From the NCBI GenBank assembly GCA_037074765.1, contig JBAMDO010000064.1:185827-249826 (forward strand): a stretch of 64,000 bases of DNA, in the 5' to 3' direction. This DNA is from Mansonella perstans. Its lineage: Eukaryota > Nematoda > Chromadorea > Rhabditida > Onchocercidae. Of this stretch, positions 1 through 12,480 are shown piece by piece. A program made the position numbers and the translations under genes. The first letter of the stretch is position 1. Every line of letters begins with the position of its first letter. The notes under the pieces were generated by a model that did not search any database, was not told the origin of the DNA, and saw only the letters and a program-made list of their open reading frames with translations.

Positions 1-219
1 CGTCATCGTGGTTTAATCGATGAATTTATTGTTGAAAAACTTCGCCCTGATGGCTTATTCTTGTTACGACTAGTAAAAGCTAATTCAGGTGATATTGTCA
101 CCTGTGAATTGATCGGAACACTTTGGCGACGTTTTCGTGTAAATCGTGTAAATCCGCCACCGTATATGGAACCACTGCTGTCTGGTGAGAAGATTTCCGC
201 TCGTGAAAGCGGATTATAG
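1..219 (+). CDS. Innexin, 3' terminal exon (partial)
   Basis: This is the last exon of a gap-junction innexin; the rest lies left of the window. The frame opens at base 1 and gives 72 residues before TAG. They include the conserved innexin C-terminal segment: FIVEKLRPDGLFLLRLVKAN, then a GDIVTCELIGTLWRRF stretch matching the family pattern in which Leu-Arg-x-Asp-Gly precedes an amphipathic segment ending in LW. It is followed by a short Pro-rich and Glu-rich tail (NPPPYMEPLL). The same segment occurs in the complete innexin downstream ([20 protein letters not shown]), so the two are tandem paralogues on the same strand about 6.6 kb apart. Innexins form hexameric or octameric hemichannels in the plasma membrane. 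The subtype cannot be assigned from this exon alone. Confidence 0.92.
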   Translation, partial: RHRGLIDEFIVEKLRPDGLFLLRLVKANSGDIVTCELIGTLWRRFRVNRVNPPPYMEPLLSGEKISARESGL

Positions 220-3200
220 CATCGTTTTATTTCCGGTTGTCATGAATTTTAATAGAACATATACCATATTTGTGCTTGCTTAATTCTAGTTTTTCAAATT
301 AAAATAGCTTAATTAACTTAACTATGCATGAAATGAAGAGGAAATGCGGGTGGAAAAGATGGATATTTCATTTTCGGAAAATTGTAACATTTTTATAGAG
401 CCAAATGTTATTGATTATTTTGATCATTTAATTGCTAAGATTATCAATATATGTGTTGGCATTCATATATGATTGCAGTCCGTGAATGAATTACAATTGA
501 GAATACAAATGAAGTATTGATTTATTCTAAATCGTTTCGTTTGTACATTTTACATTGTGTTATAAATTTTACGCAAATTTATTTTTTAAATTTTATAATT
601 TAATTTTTGTAATTTTTAATTAAATTGTTACATTGTGCCTTTCGTTGAATTATTGTTTGTTTTACTGATAAATTGAAAATAAAAAATGATCATTTTAAAT
701 CAACTATTCCATACAAATGACGTGTTGCTATTGGAATACACGAGAAAACTACCTCTCTGTCTTTCTTTCTTCTCTTTCTCTCTCTCTCTCATTTTCTATG
801 TTTCATGATTTTCAATTTAGGTAATTTAATTAATAAGAGAAAAAATATTTGAGCCAATAAAAACAAAACAGGATCGTAACATAACTATGCTGTTATTGCA
901 ATAATTCCATTTCACTTTATTTAAGAATTTTCCAAATCTTTCATTTTTAAATTTCATTTTCATAACATCATTTATTTCATATATTTAAAATATTTAAAAT
1001 TCTCGAAGAAACAAATGTAAATATTTTGTAGATGGAAAAACAGAGGAAGCGTTTATCGGATGGAACAATTGAATTTAATGTTACTATACATTGTTTCTTA
1101 AAAAAAAAAGAAAAGCTTTAAGCAAGATATGACTAACAAAAGACGAATGTGACATCATTGGACTTTTATTCATTTAAATGTTAGCAATCTTAGAAAACTG
1201 CGAAATCCATTCAGTGCGACAGTTTTGCTTGGGTTTTTTTTATGAATAAAAATTTTTGAATTTCTTATCAAATTTTTTTAAATTATATATAATATGAAAC
1301 GCCAATTTCCATTTTTAAAATAATATATGTAATGGACAAAGATATTTTATATTATTTCCTCATTTAAAGTCAATTTGTCAATATGCAATATAAATAGATG
1401 AATTTAAATAATGTTTCATCCTTTTGAAACTTTAAAAAAAGCACTTTCCTTTTTAAATCGATCAAACAGCAAAAAAATGTTCTCAGCCCAATCCAAAGTG
1501 AAATTGTCGTTAACTTTACACATATTTCATGGGGAAAGCATCATTAATTTAAACATCATTGAATTTTAAAAATGTAAATTTCACTTTTAAGATGAGAAAT
1601 CCCAGCTTTTTTCACATTTATCATCACATCATCTCTTCTTACACTATTTCTTCTTTGTTAATTATTCTTTAATCATAAAATAATTTATATTAATCATTTT
1701 TTTTTCACTTTTTTCTGTACAGATTGTTACCTTATTTAACTCATGTCAAAATATAATTCATAAATTAAGAATTGAATTAAGAATAATTTCTATTTTTTCA
1801 GTATTTAAATAACGTAGTAATGGTGTCCTGCAAAAACAGCAAATGATACCGAATAGATTAATTAATGATTACTGTTACACCCAAATTGCAGTTCTTTTTC
1901 ATTCTTTAATGAATGTTTCAAAGCAAGTGACAAAACATTTGTTGTATTTCTTGTTGAGTTGGCAAGATTCATCCACAAAAACTTTATTTGAACTCTTTTA
2001 ATTGAATAATTAGTAAAAATTTTAATTTTTTTTTAAAAATTCCGTTTTATTTCAATAATTTTTTTTAGTTTCGTAAGTTTTTTTTAAAATTCTTTTTAAT
2101 TTCAGTAATTTTTTAATTGCGTGTATTGCGTTTCTTTAATGTAGCCTTAAAATATTTATGTCTTGGTCATTGATCGTTATTACCGTTATTCTTATCATAC
2201 TAGTAATTAAGTGAGAAACATACTTGATGATCAATTAAAAATTTTTCAATTCAGTTTGATCGAAAAGAGCAAAGAAAAATTGGTAATTATTAGAAATGAA
2301 ACCTTCCCTGAGTACATTGAAATAGATCGTTTTTTGTTTGTTCTTGTTTTCAGAAATTTCATTTTATCTAATTTCAAATTTTTTAAAATCCTTTGGATAA
2401 TTTGATTGAATTCAGATATAAATCAAACTTGTTTTCTGTTCAGGCACTATTGTCCTCACAGGCGATATTTTAGTTTTCGCGGACTATCAGTTGGAAGCCA
2501 CTTTTCTAAAATTTCTTTTAATTTTCTTTTTTCCTATAAATTAAAAACTGATTATTACATATTATTGATTTTTCGTGTTTAATTTGTTTCGATCGTAAAT
2601 GTCTTTACAAGCAATGGTTGGTATTTATTTCATCTCAGTCACTGGTATTAAGCACAAAAGCATTGGGATTTTTGAAGCTAATTTCAGCATTTTCAACTTT
2701 TTGAATTTAATAGAAGGAATTTTCTCTTATCTGCTCTCTTCGCTGTTTCAAACGATTGAGGAATTAATTAGTCGCTTTTAAATTTGAATTCATCGTTTTC
2801 GGATTACAAAATTTTTGATGTATAATTTGGCAAATTAATTTGAATTCATTTAATTCACGATTCACCATTTTATTTCAAAAACTAATTTTTTAAATGTCTC
2901 AAACAAACCTGTTGAGATATCTCGAGCATTGCATGATTTTTAAGCCAGACAACAATGTGTATCTTTTTTCGTTTATTAATTTATTTTTGATTCAAATATT
3001 TCCAGTTTGTTTGTTTTTTTCTCTTTTTCTCTTTTTTATTTATTTCATTGTTTTTTCTTAAAATATAAAATTTTTTTGCGAAAAAAAAGGAAAAAAGTTT
3101 TTGCAATTTACTATTAGAAATTTTAAATGGTAAAAAAATGAGGAAATCTTTCAACAATTTCGATCAACTGTTATTACATTTTTAAAAATAAAAAATATGC

Positions 3201-5598
3201 ATTGGGATAGGGTGGAAGATTAACAAGGCGGACAGTGCTGAAAAAGCCTTTTGTTATATTTGATTGTTTGGTCAAATATGTCATTCGTCCACAAGTCAAA
3301 TCAACAATATAAGAATGGTTACATACTTTTTCTGTAACAATGTAAATAATACAAATGAAAAGTTTAAGAAAAATTAAAATTTTGCTAAAAAAATGTAATT
3401 TTTTATTCGTCTTCATCATCATCATCACAAAAACGAGCTTACAATAATTGCAATTATGATTTCCATCATTAATTAGTTCAAACAAAATCAAAGAAGTAAA
3501 TTTTAATTTCAAAAATTCATTCCTTTTCTGGACAATCTCTGCTGAATTCCATTCATGACTCAAATTTATATCATTTAACGTCATTTTTTCAATGTCATTA
3601 AACTTGTCACAGTAACTTGTCACATTGCTATTGTTATTAACATTTTTTGTCTCATCAGTTAAACAAATTCAAAGTCATCCATCTTTTATTGTTGTTGTCA
3701 ATCATTTCATAATTAAAAAGTTTAAAACGCCAAAAAAAATCAATCGATAAATAAATTTCTGACAATTTTCATGAATGCTTTTGATCAATGTAAACTGTTG
3801 AATGAAAAAAAAAAGCATTAATTCGATGATCAGTCTGATTTTCTTTTCATCTCTTCTTTTCGCCAAATTATTATTCACACTTCCTGTTGTTTTTTTTTCC
3901 TTTCATTTTTAGAGATCTAAAATAGGAAAAAATATAATGCAAAGTTCTGTAAATTTAAGTCTTTTAATCATTTTATGGCTTTAAGATTTTTTATTTATTA
4001 ATTTAAAATGGCAAAAGAAAAGGCTTATTTTGTCTATTAGAGTTTTCATTTTTCTTTCAAAAAATTAAAAATGCGAAATTGCGGTGTTCATGCTGAAATA
4101 TTTTTAAGTCTTTAGCTAATTGATTAATTAATGTTTATCCATTGTCATCTTGTTCCTTTTGATTTTAGCTGCTTCAACAGATTAATATTTTGCTTGTTAA
4201 TTTAATGATTAAATATGTGCTATTCAATATTTTACTTTACCAATTATCTTACTGTAGATATAAAAACCAGCTCAAATTTAGGTCAAATTGCATGAATGAC
4301 ATGTAGGAAGTATTAAAATGTTTTCATGTCCATTATCCGCAAATTACATATTACCTACTAATGAATAAAAAGATAGTGTGACTTGTGAATATTACAATTA
4401 ATCAATGTTCGATAGGCATTGCATTCAACTTCAAAATTTTTAAATTTGTATTTTATGAAGAATTTAAAATATAATTTAAATCATTAAAGTTGTAAGAAGA
4501 AGTCTTTTTCGTAATGTAATTTATTATCAGCTCAACTGCACACTTGGACTTCACAATATTGACTTGCATTTAATATAGAAGTACAGGAAGGCTAAGGGTC
4601 ATTGAAAGATCATTCCTATTAAAGACTGTGGCCTCGAAACAATTTACTCTTTTCTCTTAGCCTATTCAATCAAAAAAATTTATTGCATATATTTGCCTAT
4701 CCAAACACTTTCCATCTTTTCATTCATTTTACCTTTTAAAATATTCCTCAGATCTCGGAGAGAATGATCATGAATTAATCTCGGTGAATGGCCACAAAGC
4801 GGGATGTAATATAAATGAAAAAGAGGAAGTTTGGAAATGAAATTTTCATTTCTTGCAAAATTTGTTGCTGGTTTTACGGCCTTGAATTAGTTAGAAATCG
4901 AAAATTTCTTTCAAATGGAAAGAAAAAAGTATGAATTTGCATTGTATTTTGAATTCTATCATTTACTACTAATACTTTCCACTTGGTGACATTTCAATCA
5001 AATTTTGTTTCAAAAAAATTTTTAGTAAAAAATTCGTTTAAAGCTTATTTCTTTTCTTTTTCTTAATGGAAGGGAAAGATAGAGTGCGAAAGAATGAAAC
5101 GAATTGTTTCCTCAAAATTTTTTCATTGAAATATGAATGATGTAAAAAGACAAATAGAAAAAAGTTTTTGAAACTCTAAATTTATGTTAAATTAGTTGCT
5201 CTTCCAGTTTGTATTGAAGGAAAACATACAAATCACTCATCATTATTATTGACACTGTGAAAATGAAAAAGAAAAATTTCTAAAAAGAAAATGAACAAAA
5301 ATTTTCAAATCATTTTATAGTTCTTTGAATAACGCATAAATGTGTAATATTCTTTTTACAGTAAATATTTAGAGATCATCAACAGTTTTATGATATTGAC
5401 AGCAATGACATTGACAGTATGTATATAAAACTAAAAATATATCAAAAAAAAGAAAAAAATGTATCAACTAAAAAATATATCGAAATATAACAACCATTCA
5501 TTTTTTTTTATTATTTTGATCATAATGTAGTAGTTGATTACTTTGCTCTATTTTGATCACTGTGAATCGCTTTGGTCTTATCTTATTTCTATTTTTAC

Positions 5599-5653
5599 TC
5601 ACGTAACTGCGTGATATTGCTTACGTAATTTTTGACTTAAGACTGTTGACGTG
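5599..5653. promoter_or_regulatory. Cluster of ACGT-core motifs (bZIP-like)
   Basis: Within 55 bases the sequence contains TCACGTAAC, GCGTGAT, the palindrome TTACGTAA and TTGACGTG. TTACGTAA is the consensus of PAR/NFIL3-type bZIP factors (C. elegans CES-2/ATF-2 class), and the others are ACGT half-site variants. CpG-containing octamers are scarce in this DNA, so the grouping is noticeable. It lies about 1.1 kb upstream of the innexin start codon. Function is inferred from motif match only. Confidence 0.3.
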
Positions 5654-6015
5654 TTATTTTCGTAATTTCTCCGCATAAAGTGCAATTTTAAATCTATTTA
5701 CTTAAAAAGTATTCTTTGCTTAATGTTTGCCTGCCAAAATTTTCTCCTAATGACACTTCCTTAATGAATTCTTTCTTAAAAGGTTTCTCATAATTAACAA
5801 ATTAAATGTTTTATTCTCCAGCTGTATGTCCCATTCCAAACAGTGACAATTTTTCCTTTTTTTGTTCGAAAAATTATATTAAAAAAATTTTTTTGTACCA
5901 AATGACTAATTTGTCGATGAAAATCCACTCAACTGAAATACTCTAGCAGGAATCTTTATGATTAATAAATAAATAGGTGGGTAAATTAGGAAACAATAAT
6001 TACCCGCAGTTACTC

Positions 6016-6037
6016 AAAAAAAAAAAAAAAAAAAAAA
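6016..6037. repeat. Poly(A) homopolymer, 22 bases
   Basis: An uninterrupted run of 22 A residues in the innexin intergenic region. No target-site duplication or retroelement body is visible next to it, so it reads as a simple homopolymer. Confidence 0.9.
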
Positions 6038-6771
6038 GTTCCTTACTACAACAGTTTAAACTGCTGCGAAATTAGGAGAATTGTCAAATTGCTTCTCATA
6101 GTTTTGTTGCCCAATTATTTTTAATTATCATCTTAAGCACTAAAAAAAAAAATTTGCCTGCTCATTAGAAATAAAATTATTACAGTAAGTGGAAAATACT
6201 GAATGTTGCTGCATCACTACTGCCTAAACATTTTATCATTATTTAGTTCAAATACAATAAATTCAATTAAATTTGGATTTTTTAAACACTAATTAAATGA
6301 TGCAAGACTATTTCTTGCCATTTCAATTGATTTTTCCCGCATTTAATTTTTTTTTAATCGCATTTTTTGCAATATTATTTTTCATGAGGTCAAAGAACTT
6401 TTTTGTATTCGTTCTTTTTTTAAAATTTTTTCTACGAAATTTCTATGAAAAATTGAAATGAACTTTACATTAATTGAAATTATTCAAATTCCTCGAATTA
6501 TATCGATTTTCGATTTATTTTTAACTTTTTTTTTCCAGTAAACATCACGTGGGCAAAGTTAAATGCACAAATTTCATTAAAAGAAATTCGAATTTAAGGC
6601 TAATATTTTTGCTGTTCGGCTAAACTTACCTAAATTATCTCACTTACTCTATTTACAAGCAATAATTCTTTGTGTTCTTTTTCTTTGGAAATTATTAATG
6701 TATTTGCAGTGTGTCACGTAAATTCATTCGCATTGAATCTCCAATTAATTTTTTACGTGAAGTGAAAATAA

Positions 6772-6778
6772 TTTCAGG
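6772..6778 (+). promoter_or_regulatory. Splice acceptor directly before the innexin start codon
   Basis: TTTCAG is followed by a single G and then the ATG at 6779. In nematodes an acceptor this close to the start is typical of SL trans-splicing, or of the last intron of a 5' UTR. It supports the choice of 6779 as the translation start. Confidence 0.6.
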
Positions 6779-9700
6779 ATGTTATTTCTGGATGCATTCC
6801 TGAAGGGTCTGAAACCACAGTTCGATGATGATACCATCGATCGTCTCAATTATTATTATACACCTCTGCTCCTTGTTATTTTTGCATTAACACTTAGCGC
6901 CAAGCAGTTCGTTCTTTTTTTGCTTAAATATTCAGTAATTATAATTATATTTTAATGAAATTAAATGAGCAATTAATTTTAAAAAAACTTTAAAATTTAA
7001 CTTTCATTTCATTAACGTATTAGTTAGATAATTAATTGTGTTTATTTTATTTATTTACATGGAGTCATCTATTTATTTAGATCATTCCGATCAAAAATAA
7101 TCAGCGAAAGATTAAAATCAAAAATAATCATCAAAAAAGTTTATAAGTTTTTGTTTTCTTTAACTAAATTTTTAAATTTTTTTCAGTTAATTTGAAACCA
7201 ACAAAAGAATTTTTTTCAGATATGTTGGACAACCAATTCAGTGTTGGATTCCGGCCCAATTTACCGGTTTTTTTTGAACACTTAAAAAAATCAAGAATTT
7301 CAGTTTTTAAGCAAATTAATATATCTTAGCCTATAATTGGCTTATTCAAGCATACCGCACATATTTCATATTTTTAATTCAGGAAATGAAAATGGAAATT
7401 TTTGTTAAAATATTCGAGATCTTTTTCTAATTTGATAATGATTCGTTTTTCTTCATTCAGGTGCTTGGGAGCAGTACAGCGAAAATTATTGCTTCGTACA
7501 AAATACTTATTTTTTACCGCTGAATCATTATATTCCACGTGACTTGCAGGAACGTGAAGAACGTGAAATTGGTACGTTTGCTTGCTTTTATTTTTATTTT
7601 TGATGCTGAAATAAAAATCGTGAAATTTCATTTTTTTTCCAATATCAATTTCTTTTCAATTTTCTGTTAATTTAATTTAAACAAAAAAAGTTATTTCAAA
7701 TTCTTTCTTTTTTCCTTTCCCTTCCTCTCTCTCTCTGTCTTTTTAAATGTATATACGAGATAAAATTTGTCTAAAAAGTTTACGAAAAGAAAAATGCTAG
7801 AATGAAGGAAATTTTTTCATCGTCTCTTTTCTGTCTTTTTTCTTTAACTTTGGTTCACAGATTGGGAGGGAATGACTTAAACAAACTTCCACCACTTTTC
7901 AAAATTTATTTCAATGATTTAATGAGTAAATCTGAGTCAACAAATATATGATTATTAATCATTTTCATTCAATCGATGAGATTTCTTAAGAGATTATAAT
8001 CCAAATAAACAGATTCAATTAAATTGTTTTTTGATTTTTTAGATAGTTTCTAATTAGTTATAAATTTCCTTAATTAATTAAAAATTTACAATCTTAATTA
8101 CAAATTTCCAATTAATTTTCCAAAATCCAACTTTCTGTGCATTGTTTATTGGTTTCACTAAACCTTCCAATATCCAATACTGACCAAACATATTGATCGA
8201 AAGTTAATTGCCTTAATTTGTCATTGGAAGTAATGCATTGAATAAATTTATACGTTTTAATTATAAATTTTATTTTATACGTGAAATTGGTTTAATTAAT
8301 TGCTCTCAAATTTATTTATCCATCTTCATTTGAACAGTAAAATGTTTATAACGAACTGTTTACAATTATATTTCCGTCATTTTATTTTATTGGAAAGATT
8401 TTTGATGAATGTTAATGTTAGAACGCATTCTTATGGGTATTTATCAATCGTTGTAGGAGCAAAAAAAGCAAAGCACAATGGAATTTTCGGGATTCTCTAT
8501 TTTTTCTCTTCAAATACAAAGTTGCTTTCACTTTTTTTCTTTTTTTGAGGGACCAACAAGATTTGTTGAAAGCTTGTATTATATATATACTGTTTAAAAA
8601 GGCAATAAGACTTATTGAATGTTTACTTTAAGCATATACATGTTATTAGATAAGACTAAAAGTTGGCTGTTGAAATTTTTCATTAAAAATTTTACTTGCA
8701 ACTTATCAAATAAGTTCGATGTTTGCAACAGACGAAAAGCTTTCATTTGAATGTAATGATATTTTTCAGGTTATTACCAATGGGTACCATTCATATTGGG
8801 TCTACAGGGCATTTTATTTTATTTGCCATGCTTAATTTGGCGAATACTTAACTGGCAATCAGGTAAGTGAAATTTGTTATTTTTTATATGATCGATTGAA
8901 ATTTAATTTTTCATTTTTTTTTTTCAAAAAAAAATTTAATTTCATCAACTTTAATTTACCATTGAAATTCCTTGTGTTAAATTTGCTGAGGAAAATTTTG
9001 ATGGAAATCATTCTTATCGAATAGAAAAATAAAAATTTGCTCTATTTTCAACGTTGTTGCTTCGTTGGAAACATGAATAGATCGAATAATTGAATAAATT
9101 TATTAGCTTCAATTTATCTTTATCTAAATAGAAAATGTTTGAATAGTACGAGAAATATTTTCACGTGGTTCAACTATTTTTTACGCAGTAACGTAATGTT
9201 TACGTATGTATGTGTATGTGTTTTAAGTATTCGGATTAATGACTAGTAAACTATATATATATATATGTATACAAAACTACAGACGGGGAAAAAGAATTTT
9301 ATTTTGAATTTAAGCGAAATTATCTAATTTGCATATTCAGTGATTTATTTAAAGTTTTAAAGATTTGATGATTGTCCAAATTTCGTAAATTCTCGTAAAT
9401 TCTTTTTGCATTTATTTTCCAGGAGTAGCCTTAAAGGGTATTGTATTGATGTCTCAGGATGTAAGCAATATGCAATCCGATAAACGTCAAGATTCAGTAA
9501 CTGTCGTTGCTACGCATATTTATGACTCACTAAAAATACAACGAAATTTGATGCGTCAAAATCCGATATCGTTACTTTTACGTAAGGTACGGTAATGTGC
9601 ATGTTTATTCTTTAATTTATGGAAATTTTAAAAAAAGTAGGAAATTTTTGAGAACAAATTAATATTAAAATAAGAAATTCTTGTTTATTTGGGAAGTTTG

Positions 9701-12480
9701 GACTAAAATTATTTGAAACAGACTTATTTGTACGAATTTTAATTAATTAATTCTACTTTAACTTTAGTGAATTTATTGTTGTCGTGTTGAAATTATAAAT
9801 AATTAATTTAATGACTGAATTTTGATTCCAGAAAAATTTTTATGTAAATTAAGAAACGATGTCTGAGAAATTTTCAAGTTGTGTAATTTAAATGAATACT
9901 GTAAAATTTATAATTTTAGTTAAATTTTAGGGATCATATCTAACATATTTATACATGTCGGTGAAGCTTATTTATCTTTTACAAGCTATCACACAATTTG
10001 TTCTATTAAATAGCTTCCTTGGTACCGATTATACATTTTGGGGTTTCGAAATTCTTCGTGATTTAGCAAACGGTCGCGAATGGCACGAATCAGGACATTT
10101 CCCGAGGTTCGAGGCTTTTTTTTGCACCAAGTTTTTAATATTATTTATCACGGGTTGGTTTTTTTTATTATAAAATTCGGACACTGTATCATATTTTCGA
10201 AATAAAGTATTATTTGAAATATTCTCGGAAAATTTTGGGGTTTTAAAGTTTTCGAGGAAAAAAATTTAAGAATAAAAAAAGAGTTAAACTTCAATACTTA
10301 ATTTAAATGCTTGAAGATTAAGTATCATGATTTTTCTCAAAAATATTCTCCGAATTTCATGTTCAGAGTTACGATGTGTGATTTTGATGTTCGAGTGTTG
10401 GGCAACAAACATAGACATACTGTTCAATGTGTTCTAATGATTAATATGTTCAATGAAAAAGTTTGTTTTTAAATTTCAGTTGAAATAAAGAAACTGTTAC
10501 AATTTATTAAGAAAAAAGTTTACAGCAATATAAATATTAATTGCAATTTCTTAAAATTTCGTAAATTTTTATATGTAAACTTTCCAGAACGAAGTTAACA
10601 ATGCTAATTACTTTAAAAAAAAAAAAATTCATTTATCGGAACATATCCTATCATATTAAACGTAAAGTAAACTAACAGCTTTGAAATGCTAGAATTTCAA
10701 CCGATGGAACAGTAAATTAGTATACAATTAGAAATCGGGTTTAAATTCGGTTTCAGTTCTTCCATATAATTTTGCAAAATTCCAAATCCAGGATGACCAA
10801 TTAGTTGAAACATTATAATTCACTCATAATTAAATAAGATTAAAACAGAAGAAGAAGTATTTGAAAAATTGAAATTAACACAGACTGAGCTTACTGTTGT
10901 GCATAGTATTTTTTGATATTGCTTAATTGATACTGTATCGTGATGCGACATGTCAAAGATGTCAAAGAAATGTCAAAGAAAAGGGTTTTTATGGAAGTTC
11001 ATAGAATTTAAAAAAAGAAACTAATTGAAGATTAGTAAAATGTTCATTCTTAATAATTGCAATTAAAAGTGATTGATTTACAGGTATATTTGTTTTTATG
11101 GTGGTGGATACTGTTAGTAATCGTGTCAACAATAGCTTCCTCTATATATTGGTACTGTATGTCTTTCCTTCAAACCCAACAATATTCGTTCATTGCTCAA
11201 TACTTGCGCGTTTATGGACTTTTAGACGAACAAGGTAATAATGTATTCCACGTAATTATTCTATGTTTCATAATCTAGTTTTAAAAAAAAATAAACAGAG
11301 TATTTTTATATCCAAATTTTTATCACAAAGTATGGCAAAATGCACATGGAAAGGAAATGAAGTAAGAAGTATTTGAAACCGTAACAAAATTGACGCAGAC
11401 TGAACTCAGATATCAAACTTAGCCAACGATAGACTTAGTTAGTGCACCAAACTTATGCTAAAAAGTTTCAGTTTTGTTCTGAATCATATCTCCATCAGAT
11501 TCTTCTTTAAGATTCATATCTCATAGCTTTCATCGTGATAATATTCTAAATTACATTTGCATTGTTGAATTTTGTCCGACTTTTTCATTTCCTAGCAAAG
11601 TTTTGGTAATATTCCCATTATGAGTTTAATGAACATGCTTGCTAAAATGAATGAAATAATAATGACAAAATGAATAATCAGTTTGCAGCTGTTAATGCTT
11701 CCATTCATCTTTACTTATTATCAAACATATTTCCTAATCTTCCAAGTTCTTCATTATCTTACATTAAAATTTAATTTAGATGCAGTTTATATAACCCATT
11801 GATAATACTGATAGATAGCATAGGTTCTTCTTTCTCTTCTGATCCTTCTTTTTATTCCATCTTTTTTCCTGAAATTAAGAAAATTGCTAACAATTGTTTT
11901 AAATAATTTGTTGATGATTTTAGACGAGAATTTAAATTAACTTTTCAACTGTTATTATGCTACCAATTGACCTTTACTTGTTACGAGATTTCTTTTCTTG
12001 CTTGAATTTTTTGAAATTGCTAAATTTTTTTGTTGTAATTCTAAATGAGAATTTAATACAATTTAATTTTTTACTGCTGTGCTCCAAAGTATTGAAATGA
12101 CTCTTTTTGCATCGATCATTATTTCATTATGGTTTTGATGCATTTGTTAATTTTGTTTAATTGCGGTAAGAGATAAACTGATGATAATAAAATGCAAAAT
12201 GATTGTTGTTATTCTAGCGCATAATGTTTTGGAACGTTTCGTTAATCGATGCTTACGAAGAGATGGCATTTTCATCCTACGGCTTATTGCTGCAAATGCG
12301 GGAGATTTAATTACAACAGATATTGTAGCAGCATTGTGGAAGAATTATCTTGACGATGAAAAGAAACGCGCAGTGTTGTCACCGACACCACCACCACCTG
12401 CTTTAACTCATCCTGTAGCACCATCTAAATTGGATGATGTCGATGGTGATGGTGATTTCCGTGAGGAATTTTTCCATTAA
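6779..12480 (+). CDS. Innexin (gap-junction channel subunit), nine exons, about 408 aa
   Basis: Plasma-membrane gap-junction subunit with four membrane segments. Exons: 6779-6906, 7220-7266, 7461-7571, 8770-8862, 9423-9586, 9931-10106, 10367-10460, 11084-11234, 12218-12480. All join in frame (1227 nt). Residues 1-24 are the N-terminal cytoplasmic part, and M1 spans about 25-43. Extracellular loop 1 has the family Cys pair (C51 and C69, in [14 protein letters not shown] and NYC). The innexin signature YYQWVP sits at 97-102, at the start of M2. Loop 2 carries [14 protein letters not shown] and later HRHTVQC, and M4 begins with LFLWWW. The C-terminus has [17 protein letters not shown], then a Pro run (PTPPPP) and an acidic end. 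Length is normal for the family. The gene lies downstream of another innexin on the same strand, as in the tandem innexin pairs of C. elegans. I cannot name the orthologue from sequence alone. Confidence 0.95.

Larger units (their letters stand above)
220..6778. other. Non-coding interval between two tandem innexin genes
   Basis: About 6.5 kb of very AT-rich DNA with long T and A runs and no reading frame that I can tie to a protein family. It holds a pyrimidine tract near 760-790, a 149-codon minus-strand open frame at 3174-3623 of doubtful status, a 22-base A run, a cluster of ACGT-core motifs near 5.6 kb, and a CACGTG E-box at about 6547. The right-hand part is presumably the promoter of the downstream innexin. 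Confidence 0.6.

Noticed and set aside
6016..6037. Poly(A) run as the tail of a retroposed gene
   Set aside because: No coding remnant precedes it and no target-site duplication is visible.
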